53,740 bases of DNA from Longimicrobium sp. (GTDB lineage Bacteria; Gemmatimonadota; Gemmatimonadetes; Longimicrobiales; Longimicrobiaceae): assembly GCA_036377595.1 (NCBI GenBank), contig DASUYB010000098.1:1-53740 (forward strand), read 5' to 3'. The notes beneath the pieces are model-generated. The model was given only the letters and a program-made list of their open reading frames with translations. It was not told the DNA's origin and did not search any database. Both the position numbers and the translations under genes were made by a program. How positions within the stretch are numbered: position 1 is the stretch's first letter; each line of letters opens with the position of its first letter. Below are positions 1 through 8,477 of this stretch, piece after piece.

Positions 1-1590
1 GTGAACCTGCCAGGTCGCCGGATCGAAGCTGCGCCGGCTTCCCCGCGGGTGGTTCACGCGGAAGAACTGGTGGTTGGAAAAGACATTGTTGAGCTGCTCA
101 GCACGGCGATGTATGTCGAACCGCTTGCGCTTTACCGCGAATACGTCCAGAACGCTGCGGACGCGATTGATCAAGCATGTCGCGCGGGCCTTCTCTCCGG
201 TCGCGCAGCAGGCCGAATCGACGTCTCGCTCGACGCTTCAGGCCGCGAGGTGCGGATTCGCGACAACGGGATCGGGCTACCAGCGTCTGACGCTGAGCGG
301 ATGCTGATCGCGTTCGGTGCGAGCCGGAAGCGAGGCGACGTGGAGAGTGGCGCCCGCGGCTTTCGTGGAGTTGGAAGACTAGCAGCGTTGGGCTATGCGC
401 AGGCACTTAGCTTTCGAACGAAAGCTCACGGCGAATTGCGCGGGACGGAAGTTCGGTGGGACTGCCGAAAGCTCCGGAGCATTCTGCTCGATCCGGAGTA
501 TTTGGGCGACCTACGCGACGTCGTGCGGGACGTGGTTACAGTCCGCGAAGGGCCGAAAGAGGAATTGGATTCGCATTACTTCGAAGTCCATCTCGAACGG
601 GTAGTGCGCCTTCGAAATGACCTTCTTCTCAACGAAGACGAGATCCGCTGTTATCTCGCTCAAGTGGCACCGGTTCCGTTCCCGCGCACCTTCAGGTTTG
701 CAACGGCCATTGAGGAGTACCTTAGCGATTTTTTGCCGGGGGGGCATTTCGAAATTCGCATCGGGAACTCAGAAGCTCGGGTCGAGCGCCCCTTTAGCGA
801 TGAATTCGCAATCTCTACAGGTAAGACGGACCGGTTTACGGAACTAGAGACGATCACCCTGGAAGACCCGGACATTGGCCTCGTGGCAGTGGGTTGGGTC
901 CTGCACCACGGCTACCACGGAGCAATTCACGCATCGCCTGGATTGCGAGGCCTCCGCGCGCGCGTAGGAGATCTCCAGGTGGGCGGACCCGAGATCTTCG
1001 CCGGCATCTTTCCCGAGTCGCGGTTCAATGCCTGGACAGTGGGCGAGTTGCACATCATTGATCCCCGAGTTGTCCCGAACGGGCGGCGGGATAACTTTGA
1101 ACAGAACGCGGCGGCACTCACATTGATTCACCGGCTTGGCCCACTCGGCCGCGGACTCGCTCACAAGTGCCGAGACAGTTCAGCCCGGCGTGTACGCTTG
1201 AAGAAGTTTGAAGCTAATGAGCGGAAAGCGATCGAGTCCTTAGAAATCCTAGAAGATGGAAAGATCGGGCGGGCAGCCGCCGACTTGATAGGGAAAGAGA
1301 TTGGGTCGGCACTCGGCCAGATGCAGATGCTGATTGAACACGACCTTCTTCTCAGGTCCGAGCAGGAGGAACTGCGCGACCGTCTCGAAACACTGCGCGT
1401 CAGATACGACGTAGTGCTTCGGGCCCCGGTGGGGAGCGCTCTGAAAGATGTATCAAAGAAGCAGCGGGCCGTATATGAGCAAGCAGTCCATTGGATCTTT
1501 GAATGCTCGCCGAACCGAGCTGCAGCGAAGGCGCTCGTAGATCGGATCGCGGCACGGATACAAGCCGGTGGGGACGGAGACTCTGCGTGA
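1..1590 (+). CDS. Hsp90-like GHKL ATPase (GHKL-1), defence-island type
   Basis: 529 aa from a GTG at the very first base, so the gene could begin upstream of the window. The N-terminal third carries the GHKL/Bergerat ATP-binding motifs: N-box with E47 and N51 (EYVQNAADAI), DNGIG at 88-92, and the glycine-rich lid GFRGVGRLA at 120-128. The rest resembles the HtpG/Hsp90-like middle region but matches no family I can name; the last 100 residues are rich in Glu/Leu and probably helical. An ATP-driven conformational switch is the family role; a chaperone function is unlikely in this context. It runs toward the minus-strand GHKL-2/methyltransferase-like pair. Its C-terminal 30 codons are echoed by a relic at 4235-4330, so a second copy once existed. 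Confidence 0.8.
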   Translation: MNLPGRRIEAAPASPRVVHAEELVVGKDIVELLSTAMYVEPLALYREYVQNAADAIDQACRAGLLSGRAAGRIDVSLDASGREVRIRDNGIGLPASDAERMLIAFGASRKRGDVESGARGFRGVGRLAALGYAQALSFRTKAHGELRGTEVRWDCRKLRSILLDPEYLGDLRDVVRDVVTVREGPKEELDSHYFEVHLERVVRLRNDLLLNEDEIRCYLAQVAPVPFPRTFRFATAIEEYLSDFLPGGHFEIRIGNSEARVERPFSDEFAISTGKTDRFTELETITLEDPDIGLVAVGWVLHHGYHGAIHASPGLRGLRARVGDLQVGGPEIFAGIFPESRFNAWTVGELHIIDPRVVPNGRRDNFEQNAAALTLIHRLGPLGRGLAHKCRDSSARRVRLKKFEANERKAIESLEILEDGKIGRAAADLIGKEIGSALGQMQMLIEHDLLLRSEQEELRDRLETLRVRYDVVLRAPVGSALKDVSKKQRAVYEQAVHWIFECSPNRAAAKALVDRIAARIQAGGDGDSA

Positions 1591-1603
1591 ACAGGCGCCC
1601 AAA

Positions 1604-1623
1604 CGCATTCCGACCGGAATGCG
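1604..1623. repeat. Island palindrome, copy 1 (CATTCCG-AC-CGGAATG)
   Basis: Perfect 9-bp arms around a 2-bp centre, 14 bp after the GHKL-1 stop codon. The same 16-bp core recurs at 4348-4363 and 8614-8629 with a different central dinucleotide each time. The three copies separate the gene modules of the island. They could be protein-binding sites, recombination sites or short hairpins. A related half-matching sequence occurs near 24850, outside the island. Confidence 0.7.
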
Positions 1624-1638
1624 GTCTGTGATGGCGCT

Positions 1639-2421
1639 TCACAGCACGGGGCGCTCGAGCGCCCCGTGCTTCACGTGCCAGTATGGTGCTTCCTTCACGA
1701 GGCGGCTGAAGACGGTAGAGCCTTCAGCGAAGCTATAGCCGTAAAGGCCCATTGGCGATTTATCTCGATACTCGACGCAGCCGAAGCAACGCACGGCTAG
1801 TTCAGATTGCACCCCCGCGCGCGTGAGTCCGCGGTACAAAGTGAAGGAAGGGTGAGCGCGCCGATACCAGTGCTTTTTGCTCTCAGCATCATGCAGCTGC
1901 AGGATCCGAAACTCAGCATCTAGTCCCTGGTAAATTCGATTCCACCCGAGGTTCCTCCCGAGATAGCTCGTGACGAAGAGGACGTCATCTTCTCGTAGGC
2001 GACCGTCCTGAAACATTGAAGCGAACTGAATGTGGAAATCGCCTGCGGCGCATACACCCTCGAGATCCAGAAAGAGGATCGCTGGTAGATCATCATCTTC
2101 CCGGACGTAGTCAAACAAATTACCTCGACTTGTTTGCACTTCGATGGGTGGGTCGGCGGTCGCGAGTTTTCGCGACGTTTCCGCCGCGATTCGCGCACGT
2201 ACCGGATCGATTTCGTACGAGGTGGCTTGGGTGACGAGATTGGGGTCGATAAACCAGAGGTTCTGAACGTCTCGCAGTTCGGTGCCCCCCAGCGTGACAT
2301 AGCGGTATCGTTCAGCGCTTCCGAAGTGCCGAAGCCAGCGCGCAAATAGCAGGTGGAAAGCCGCGTATTTGGCCGGCCCGAAGATCCTCCGGTTTTTGTC
2401 GTCCTTTTTCTTGGCAATCAC
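1639..2421 (-). CDS. Rossmann-fold, methyltransferase-like protein of the GHKL module
   Basis: 260 aa. The start is a GTG whose last bases overlap the stop of the upstream GHKL-2 gene (GTGA), so the two are translationally coupled. The pattern YRYVTLGGTE (about 43-52), then SYEID (about 70), then GNLFDYV and ILFLDLEG (about 115) resembles a class I SAM-methyltransferase core: glycine-rich loop, acidic end of beta 2, and an aspartate after beta 4. The glycine motif is not canonical, however, and I see no catalytic NPPY or similar motif. It may be a nucleotide-binding or degenerate methyltransferase fold acting with GHKL-2. The family is not recognised; the functional call is tentative. Confidence 0.6.
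   Translation of the reverse strand: MIAKKKDDKNRRIFGPAKYAAFHLLFARWLRHFGSAERYRYVTLGGTELRDVQNLWFIDPNLVTQATSYEIDPVRARIAAETSRKLATADPPIEVQTSRGNLFDYVREDDDLPAILFLDLEGVCAAGDFHIQFASMFQDGRLREDDVLFVTSYLGRNLGWNRIYQGLDAEFRILQLHDAESKKHWYRRAHPSFTLYRGLTRAGVQSELAVRCFGCVEYRDKSPMGLYGYSFAEGSTVFSRLVKEAPYWHVKHGALERPVL
1643..1670. terminator. Perfect 28-bp palindrome between convergent genes
   Basis: Two 14-bp arms meet at CTCGAG (AGCACGGGGCGCTC and its complement), giving a stable GC-rich stem in RNA from either strand. It lies where GHKL-1 (+) and the methyltransferase-like gene (-) converge and overlaps the last codons of the latter. A bidirectional terminator role is inferred; there is no clear U-tract. Confidence 0.5.
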
Positions 2422-4028
2422 CGTTTAGATTTCCTTAATACCCAGTTTTTAATGCTGGAGGAGAGCTCATTGGCCGTTGCCCTCTGCTGGAAATCACCGA
2501 CAATCCCGAACTGTGCTGCTAACGTTCGCGCTTGGTCGGTTGTAAGCGTGAACGTCACCTGAATGGTGTCTCGTTGTTTTTTCTTCGGCGTTACCTTGGG
2601 ACGATAGACCGTATCGGGGAGCGCCGCGCCTCTCCCGCGCTTCGGACCGATTGCCACGGTTGCCCGATGCGGGATAGCGAGATCCCGTTTTGAGCGGTCG
2701 ATGATGTTCGCGAGCGGCGTTTGGATCAGATTCGAAACCTCGCCCGATGCTGCAATTGCGGCGTACGTTGCTCTCCAGTTATCGAAGAGGTTTCTCACCA
2801 ACTTGTGAGTGGTGAGCAGGCGCATGATGTCACGGTCGGTGTTCAAGTGCCGCTTATGCGTATCCCACGGAATGAATACATTGGGCCCTTTGATGTTGAT
2901 ATAGCCCCGAATGAGGTTTTTCGCTGCGCTGGCGGGAAACCGGTCAGCGAACGTAGTCTGATCGTAGGCTACGAAAAGTCGATCATTCCCGTATAGATCA
3001 ATCCCCCAAGAGGGACCGCCTTTCTTCGAACCGGAAGTTCTCCGGCATCCAAGCACCACTTCAATCTGTACATCGTGTTTGCGGCCTTCAAGTTCCAATA
3101 CGGCTTCGAAGGTCACCTGTTGTGGCCGAATATCAATCTCGCCAGCGTGAGTGGCGCTAAAATCGTATAGATCGTCGAGGGGCTTGAGTGGCTGCGACCG
3201 ATCTAAGAAATAAATTTTGATTGCGGGATTGCGGATAAGTAACAGCGTGTAGGTCAGTTGAATCTGATCTACAATCTTCTGGACTTGATCCGGTTCTGTG
3301 TACCAAGGAGCTCCACCGACCGGCTCCTCTCTCAATTGGAACACATATCGTGTCTGGCCCTTCTCGATTACGCTCTTGTCCTTCAAGAGGGCGTATGGGA
3401 AGTCGTAACGATCAGGATCGTTGATCCACTCCGGGCCTAACTGTACGGCAATGGCATCGTCCGTTGTCCCTGCGGGGTTCCAGTACCTCGTGACGATGGC
3501 CGCTGCTTCGGCCAATCGGAACACAGCTTTTTTCCCGCCGGTCTTGTAGCTCCCGATCGTTGGTGAAAGCGCGGTCGTGTCGCTAAAGCCCGGCACAACG
3601 AGGTGCTCAAGCTTGTCGACGGACACGCCGCCAGCGTTGTCCTCGTAAGTCAGTTGGTTCGATTCTTCGTCAATATCTATGTAGATATTGAGCTCGGGCG
3701 CCGTCTTATCGGGAACCTTCGTTCGCCGCCGTAACCATTCGTCAATACTATTGTCAATCAATTCGAGGAGGGCCTCAGACCGATCAAGATCGCGCCAAGC
3801 GCCGAGAACAACGTCCTTCGTAGGCGGCTTTCCCGCTGTCTTCAACTCGCCGACGTTATCTGGCTGCCACAGCCGGATTTCCCGTGCCAAGTGCTCACGG
3901 AACTCGCTATCAAGCTCCTCACCCAGTCGGTAATCTTGGACGATCTGATCCATCGACCGTGTCGCTAGAACCTCAATGCGCTCCGAATGCGCGAGGTCGT
4001 TCCAGTCCGTTCGGCTGTCGGTTGGCAT
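2418..4028 (-). CDS. GHKL ATPase (GHKL-2), MORC/MutL-like
   Basis: 536 aa; ATG preceded by GAAGGAGC at a good spacing. The ATP site is complete: E89 and N93 in ELIDNSIDEW, DNAGG at 130-134, and a long glycine-rich lid (GSYKTGGKKAVF, 159-170) with the KTGGKK signature typical of MORC-type rather than HSP90-type GHKL proteins. A middle S5-like region and a basic C-terminus follow (PKVTPKKKQRD near 470). MORC-like ATPases are known in prokaryotic restriction-like conflict systems beside SNF2 helicases and nucleases, which fits this island. It is coupled to the methyltransferase-like gene downstream. It is clearly different from GHKL-1, so the island carries two GHKL classes. Confidence 0.8.
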   Translation of the reverse strand: MPTDSRTDWNDLAHSERIEVLATRSMDQIVQDYRLGEELDSEFREHLAREIRLWQPDNVGELKTAGKPPTKDVVLGAWRDLDRSEALLELIDNSIDEWLRRRTKVPDKTAPELNIYIDIDEESNQLTYEDNAGGVSVDKLEHLVVPGFSDTTALSPTIGSYKTGGKKAVFRLAEAAAIVTRYWNPAGTTDDAIAVQLGPEWINDPDRYDFPYALLKDKSVIEKGQTRYVFQLREEPVGGAPWYTEPDQVQKIVDQIQLTYTLLLIRNPAIKIYFLDRSQPLKPLDDLYDFSATHAGEIDIRPQQVTFEAVLELEGRKHDVQIEVVLGCRRTSGSKKGGPSWGIDLYGNDRLFVAYDQTTFADRFPASAAKNLIRGYINIKGPNVFIPWDTHKRHLNTDRDIMRLLTTHKLVRNLFDNWRATYAAIAASGEVSNLIQTPLANIIDRSKRDLAIPHRATVAIGPKRGRGAALPDTVYRPKVTPKKKQRDTIQVTFTLTTDQARTLAAQFGIVGDFQQRATANELSSSIKNWVLRKSKR

Positions 4029-4234
4029 GACGCTCCTTCGATACAGTGAGAGCAGGAGTTGCTGCTGGCCCTGTCGATGCGAAGCAGCCTACAATGGCAG
4101 GAGGAACTGAGGAGCGGGACCTGAAATCTGATGAACCGCAGCGGACAGCGTGCTCCCCCCACGATACCCTCCCAAGCACATGCAGGGGGAGAAAAATGAC
4201 ACTTACCTCTTTAATACGCAATTCCTCGGGTTGA

Positions 4235-4330
4235 CGGATTTTCGAGTGCTCACCCAACAGAGCTGCGGCCAAAGTGCTGGTGGAGCGCATCGCTGCTCGA
4301 ATCCAGGAGTGTGACGACAACGGCAATTAG
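4235..4330 (+). pseudogene. Relic: 3' end of a GHKL-1 paralogue
   Basis: Thirty-one codons, in frame up to a TAG, encode IFECSPNRAAAKVLVERIAA and then RIQECDDNGN. GHKL-1 ends IFECSPNRAAAKALVDRIAA then RIQAGGDGDSA. The protein match is close, whereas the DNA differs at many synonymous positions, so this is the tail of a diverged paralogue rather than a fresh duplication. An in-frame TGA (4232) and unrelated sequence lie directly upstream. Copy 2 of the island palindrome follows 17 bp after the stop, just as copy 1 follows GHKL-1. This marks a recombination scar at the edge of the GHKL-2 cassette. Confidence 0.8.
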
Positions 4331-4346
4331 GGAGCCGGCCCCACGC

Positions 4347-4364
4347 GCATTCCGGTCGGAATGG
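4347..4364. repeat. Island palindrome, copy 2 (CATTCCG-GT-CGGAATG)
   Basis: Arms are perfect over CATTCCG/CGGAATG. It follows the relic stop codon at nearly the same distance as copy 1 follows GHKL-1. Its right flank (GAATGGAGTTCAG) resembles that of copy 3 (GAATGCAGGTCAG), so the repeated unit is longer than the palindrome. Confidence 0.7.
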
Positions 4365-4371
4365 AGTTCAG

Positions 4372-4397
4372 AGCCTCCGCAGTTCCACGCGGAGGCT
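4372..4397. terminator. Hairpin downstream of the ParB-B gene
   Basis: AGCCTCCGC pairs with GCGGAGGCT around an 8-nt loop, 24 bp past the minus-strand ParB-B stop codon. On the plus strand it is followed by TTGAGTTT; on the minus strand there is no U-run. A terminator for the four-gene operon is inferred from position. Confidence 0.45.
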
Positions 4398-4420
4398 TTG
4401 AGTTTCCTCATCGACGCCCT

Positions 4421-5476
4421 TCAGCCGTTCTTCTGCAAATTACCCAAAATGCGCAGGAGTTGCCTCACCTCGAAAGTAATCTGTGGGCGCAGAGGGCCAT
4501 CAGCCGCAGATAGTGCGTCCCGCACATCCTGCTGCGCCAGCCACTTTCGAAACTTTGTGAGCTTCTGATAATGGCTGTGGTCCCCGCCCGCTTCAACGGC
4601 GCGGTCAAACGCTTCCTCGAACCCATACCTTCCTGTGCTGAACCCGCGAAGGACTTTGGGGGGTCCCTCACAAATCACAGGAAGCTTGTCACGGAGATCC
4701 TGAGCCCTCGGAATCTCTCCAGATTTGATCTGCGCTACCACCAGCTCCTCAAACTCCGGGTGCAGGTCACGCGCTTTCGAGATCTTTCGTGACTTGATGA
4801 ACTCGTCGTAATAGCTCCATCGCTCACGCTGCGTGTCATCGTGCTTGACCATAAACGCATAGGCTTCAACGAGCCGGCGCACCTTTGCGCGAGACAAGCC
4901 TACACCCGCAGCCAGATCGTCAATTGCAACACCGTGCACCATATGGCGTCGGTATAGGTATCCTGCTTGTTCAAAGGGCGGCCATTCCTTCTTCCCCCGG
5001 AGGTGCCACTGACCCAGGAGAGCGGAAATAACCGACTCATCAATATCGTCTGGTAGGAGCGCACATTTGACTCTGGCCCAGCGGATCGGGTCTTTCGTAG
5101 CGAGAATCCGGTAAGCTGCAAGCCGACTGTTGCCCTCGATCACATCGAGGGTTCCTCCTCTGACGTACAGCGGATCGATTAGACCACCGTTTTCGCGAAT
5201 CTGGTGAACCAGCTCCTTCACATGATCCATCTCTTGCAGGGTTTGCTGAATTTCTTCCTGCGTAGGCTCATGCGCGGCTCCGTTTCGAACGACGGAATAT
5301 ACCCTTGGGTTATCTGCGTAGTATAAAAGATCGGCGTGTCGTAGCTCGCCGACCCGGATGGGAATTTGCTGTTTCCGAATGACGAGAGTGTCGTGCACGA
5401 AGGAGTCAGAGCCCTTCGCAGCAACGGGAACTGCTTCGGCGGCGGAAGCACGCCGTCCGGCGGTCGTCGTTCGCAT
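4421..5476 (-). CDS. ParB/Srx-fold protein with HTH (ParB-B)
   Basis: 351 aa. The ATG overlaps the helicase stop (TAATG), so it is the last gene of a coupled operon. The N-terminal part has the ParB-like core: a pairing of GGLIDPLYVRGG (98-108) with DVIEGNSRLAAYR (111-123), the family's nucleotide-binding segment. An HTH follows (VAIDDLAAGVGLSRAKVRRL, about 190-210) and then a long helical C-terminus. There is no ParA partner and no parS-like cluster, so chromosome segregation is unlikely. ParB-fold proteins in islands are known as nucleases or sequence-recognition subunits. It is paralogous in layout to ParB-A; the pair flanks the helicase and nuclease. DNA recognition for the complex is inferred. 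Confidence 0.75.
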   Translation of the reverse strand: MRTTTAGRRASAAEAVPVAAKGSDSFVHDTLVIRKQQIPIRVGELRHADLLYYADNPRVYSVVRNGAAHEPTQEEIQQTLQEMDHVKELVHQIRENGGLIDPLYVRGGTLDVIEGNSRLAAYRILATKDPIRWARVKCALLPDDIDESVISALLGQWHLRGKKEWPPFEQAGYLYRRHMVHGVAIDDLAAGVGLSRAKVRRLVEAYAFMVKHDDTQRERWSYYDEFIKSRKISKARDLHPEFEELVVAQIKSGEIPRAQDLRDKLPVICEGPPKVLRGFSTGRYGFEEAFDRAVEAGGDHSHYQKLTKFRKWLAQQDVRDALSAADGPLRPQITFEVRQLLRILGNLQKNG

Positions 5477-6981
5477 TAGTTCTCTTCACCTTCAGGGGCT
5501 GAGGCAGGTGGTTCCACTCCCAACACGCGCGCGAGCAGCTCGACAAACGAGTAGGTCGCGCGTTCGCGGTATTCTTTTAGCGCGATGTCGCCTTGGACCA
5601 ACATGGCAGCCAAGTGTTTCGCGCCCAGCAGCTCATCGACCCATTCGTCGATGGTTCCCCGCATCGAGATGTTGTGAATAAAGCAAGCCCGGTTCTGTGA
5701 GATTCGATGAATTCGATCTTGAGCCTGCAAGTAGTCATCGAGGCTGAAGCCGCGGTCATAAAACACCGCGTGATTTGCGACCGTCAACGTTAGCCCCTCC
5801 TTGGCCGCGCCGGGCGTCGCAATTAATACCTGGACTGACGCATCGCGTTTGAAGGAGTCGAGCGACCGGTTCCTTTCGGCGATTGACATCCTGCCATGCA
5901 CGCGTACGGTACCGAGGCGGCGAAGCGCTCGGGCGAGCCAATCCACGTTCTCGGTGAACGTCGTCCAAACGACCGCTTTAGAGACTCCATCGGCGAGAGC
6001 TTCGGAAAGGAGCAGCTCCAGCGCCGGCAGTTTTCCAGGGGTGCGTGCATACGCGGCATCGACAAGCCGCGGGTTCGAAGCAACCTGCACCAGCCTAAGG
6101 AGTCGCTTCAAGACATCATCTACCTTGTCAACTACTGGCACGCCGCCCCTGACGATTACGGCGCGAAGCTCGTCTCGATAAGTTTCATACAATTCCTCTT
6201 GAATTTCCTCTGGGTCTACCCAGACCGTATCAATCTCTTTGTCAGGCAGAGAAAGGCCAGCCGTATTCTTGGTTTCGCGGACGCAAAACGGACGTAGCGT
6301 TTCCCAAAGACTATCAAGGCGAGACTCGAACGCTTCCCGGGTGACTGGGTTGTGAGCGAGGTCGGACGAGAGATCGTAATCGCGCTTGAACTCGGGAAAA
6401 TCGTCCCCGAGTGTCGCTCCGCCGTCCAAGAAACGGATTAAGGCCCAAACATCGTATGGGCGGTTTGCTACTGGTGTTCCGGTCATCACCACTCGGCGGT
6501 GAAACAGTGGGCCGAGCCGAAACAGTACACCGGCAATCTTACTTTCGGGATTTTTAAATTTCTGCGCCTCGTCGCAGATCACCCCAACACGGCGCGTCTT
6601 CAGGAAGAGAGTGAGGCGGCCCTCTTCCGCGATACATGTCTCATAGTGCGTTAAGAATAGTCGCGCTGGACTGTTTAGCGCGAAGTGATTATCGCGGCGA
6701 TTCTGACCTATCACCCGCGGAGTCAGGTAAGAATGAAATCGAATCTCGGTTTTCCAGTTCTCAACCAGCGAGTTTTTCGTGATGATCAACACCGAATCAA
6801 CAACGTTCTGAGTTAACCACGTAAGGGCTAGATCAATCGCAATTTTTGTCTTTCCCAACCCCTGCTCATGGAATAGCGCAGCGAATTCCAGCCGCTCAAT
6901 CGCCTGGACAGCTTCAACTTGGTAGGGAAAGGCCGCTTGCTTGGGGCGGCGGTCCGCCTCCTTCCGTACGCGGAGCGTCAC
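5476..6981 (-). CDS. SNF2/Rad54-type superfamily 2 DNA translocase
   Basis: 501 aa from a GTG at 6981 that overlaps the nuclease stop (GTGA). An in-frame ATG at 7089 exists but would overlap the nuclease by 112 bp, so I prefer the coupled GTG. Motifs in order: Walker A HEQGLGKTK (about 38-46), DEAQ Walker B (137-140), TGTP motif III, and the SNF2-type motif VI QAQDRIHRISQ near residue 430. ITKNSLVENW after motif I is typical of the SNF2 group. Such enzymes translocate on double-stranded DNA and remodel or load partners rather than unwind strands. Encoded between a nuclease and a ParB-like protein, it is probably the motor of the system. Confidence 0.88.
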   Translation of the reverse strand: MTLRVRKEADRRPKQAAFPYQVEAVQAIERLEFAALFHEQGLGKTKIAIDLALTWLTQNVVDSVLIITKNSLVENWKTEIRFHSYLTPRVIGQNRRDNHFALNSPARLFLTHYETCIAEEGRLTLFLKTRRVGVICDEAQKFKNPESKIAGVLFRLGPLFHRRVVMTGTPVANRPYDVWALIRFLDGGATLGDDFPEFKRDYDLSSDLAHNPVTREAFESRLDSLWETLRPFCVRETKNTAGLSLPDKEIDTVWVDPEEIQEELYETYRDELRAVIVRGGVPVVDKVDDVLKRLLRLVQVASNPRLVDAAYARTPGKLPALELLLSEALADGVSKAVVWTTFTENVDWLARALRRLGTVRVHGRMSIAERNRSLDSFKRDASVQVLIATPGAAKEGLTLTVANHAVFYDRGFSLDDYLQAQDRIHRISQNRACFIHNISMRGTIDEWVDELLGAKHLAAMLVQGDIALKEYRERATYSFVELLARVLGVEPPASAPEGEEN

Positions 6982-7397
6982 GAGCGCAGTTCCGTTTCGA
7001 ATGGGAGAATTATCGATTCGACGCGTTCTGCCCTCACGGCCAGCTTCGCGTTGCGAACAATAGATCTTGCGGTCCCGGCGAGTGGCCACGGGATAGCGAT
7101 AACCAGTCTGGGATCAGGCTGAAGGGCCAAGTGCTCCAAATAAGCGTGCAACTGCCGGCGAGAGCGACGCGTCTCCAGATCCCGGTACCACTTTGCTTCC
7201 CCAATGATCAAGAAACTGGATGGCACGGTGCGGGCAACGACATCAGGTACGAAGCCTCCGACCGGGAATGGCTTGTTGCCTGGATCTGCTTCCGGACCGT
7301 CCCGGAAAATGCAGAGCCCCGGGTGAGCGCCGTGGTGCTCCACCACCCACCGTACAATGCGGTCGACAAGTCGCGCATGCTGCGCGGACTCAGGCAT
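6978..7397 (-). CDS. PD-(D/E)XK-fold nuclease, small
   Basis: 139 aa. The catalytic pattern of the restriction-endonuclease fold is visible: D52 in GGFVPDVVA, then E67 and K69 in FLIIGEAKWY, followed by an RRQLHAYLEHL helix with the conserved Q. This matches VRR-NUC/Holliday-resolvase-like or type II restriction-like nucleases of minimal size. Its stop overlaps the helicase GTG, so motor and nuclease are translationally coupled. It starts 51 bp after ParB-A. DNA cleavage as the effector step of the system is inferred. No cognate methyltransferase with classical motifs is adjacent, so self-protection is unexplained. Confidence 0.75.
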   Translation of the reverse strand: MPESAQHARLVDRIVRWVVEHHGAHPGLCIFRDGPEADPGNKPFPVGGFVPDVVARTVPSSFLIIGEAKWYRDLETRRSRRQLHAYLEHLALQPDPRLVIAIPWPLAGTARSIVRNAKLAVRAERVESIILPFETELRS

Positions 7398-7448
7398 CCT
7401 CGTTCCTCGACTCGTGTCCCTCTCGCCGTCGGCCTAAATCGCAGCCTT

Positions 7449-8477
7449 TTAGACCAATCCCACCTCGTTTACGATCTCCTGCAGGGCTTCGTATGCTTCG
7501 AGAAGATGTTGCGCCGTCGGAGAGGTGGGATCGTCCTTCATCTTCCGAACATCCCGGAACTCGATACGGTTGACGGCTTCCGCCAGTGCTCGGCAAAGAG
7601 CTGCTAGTGGCACGTCGTGCAACTGCTTCTGCGTATCTGGCCCTTCCACAATCCGTATCGCCTGTTCGATACCATCCTTCAAGAAGACCTCTGTAGCCTT
7701 GCGATCGCGCAGAATCTTGGGAAGCCAGCGTACATGAGCCAGCTTATCAATCCGCTCGTCGATGATCCACTGGGCGAAATCGCTAAATGTATGGCCTGAG
7801 CGGACAATGGCGTCCTTTACGCCAGATTTCTGTAACTCAACGAACCCGCTGAAACGGCGAAGATCGAAGTCTGCGTCGGATTCCAACAGCGGCCGATAGT
7901 AGTGTTCCATGTCCGAGTACGCGTCGAGCAATTCGGTCACGGCGCGCCTGCTGCCGCCACAGAAATCGACCAGTCGGTCCGCGGAGAAGTTTGCGACGTT
8001 CCGCAGATACGTCAGGTATTTAGCCTTTGAATAGGGGTCCCATTGCCGCGGACCGACGAGATGAGCTTGTAGCCGGATCGCGTGAACATCCTCCTCCGTG
8101 ATCTGCTCGTGAACGATCGAAGGAATCCGTTCCCACGGGCCGGGAATCTCCGCAGCAAGGAAGTCCTTATAGAGCGCTACTCTGGTATTCCCCTCAATAC
8201 AGACAAACTGTCCATCGTCTCTAAGCCGCAAGATCACAGGCTGAACAATCCCGCGGTTGGTGAGAATGGACTGTTTCAGCTTCGAGAACGTAGGACCGCT
8301 GTTGCCATCTTCGTCTCCACCCGCACCAAGCGCGAGAAAGATCATCTCCGCGGTGTACGGCGGTTCCTGAGCGTCCAGAAACGCCGCAATCCTGGGGTTT
8401 TCCTCGTCGAGTTGAATGGATGCGACAGGCACTTCCTGATACTGACCGCCTGCACGGTCAGGAGCTGGAGCTGTCAT
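7449..8477 (-). CDS. ParB/Srx-fold protein (ParB-A), first gene of the operon
   Basis: 342 aa from an ATG at 8477; the frame stays open to 8570 but the upstream codons show no conserved sequence. The ParB-like N-terminus is clear: VPVASIQLDEENPRI (17-30), then GIVQPVILRL and VCIEGNTRVALY (91-102). A C-terminal helical region follows with possible HTH (GGSRRAVTELLDAYSDM) near 180. It differs strongly in sequence from ParB-B but has the same EGN(T/S)R core. It opens the ParB-A, nuclease, SNF2, ParB-B operon. No CTPase-type GxxR(R/S)xA box of true chromosomal ParB is evident, which supports a non-segregation role. Confidence 0.75.
   Translation of the reverse strand: MTAPAPDRAGGQYQEVPVASIQLDEENPRIAAFLDAQEPPYTAEMIFLALGAGGDEDGNSGPTFSKLKQSILTNRGIVQPVILRLRDDGQFVCIEGNTRVALYKDFLAAEIPGPWERIPSIVHEQITEEDVHAIRLQAHLVGPRQWDPYSKAKYLTYLRNVANFSADRLVDFCGGSRRAVTELLDAYSDMEHYYRPLLESDADFDLRRFSGFVELQKSGVKDAIVRSGHTFSDFAQWIIDERIDKLAHVRWLPKILRDRKATEVFLKDGIEQAIRIVEGPDTQKQLHDVPLAALCRALAEAVNRIEFRDVRKMKDDPTSPTAQHLLEAYEALQEIVNEVGLV

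Noticed and set aside
4046-4234. 62-codon plus-strand frame upstream of the relic
   Set aside because: No domain or ribosome site; overlaps the promoter side of GHKL-2.
5476-7089. Longer SNF2 start (ATG 7089)
   Set aside because: Would overlap the nuclease by 112 bp; the extra residues are not conserved-looking, while the GTG overlaps its stop as in neighbouring genes.
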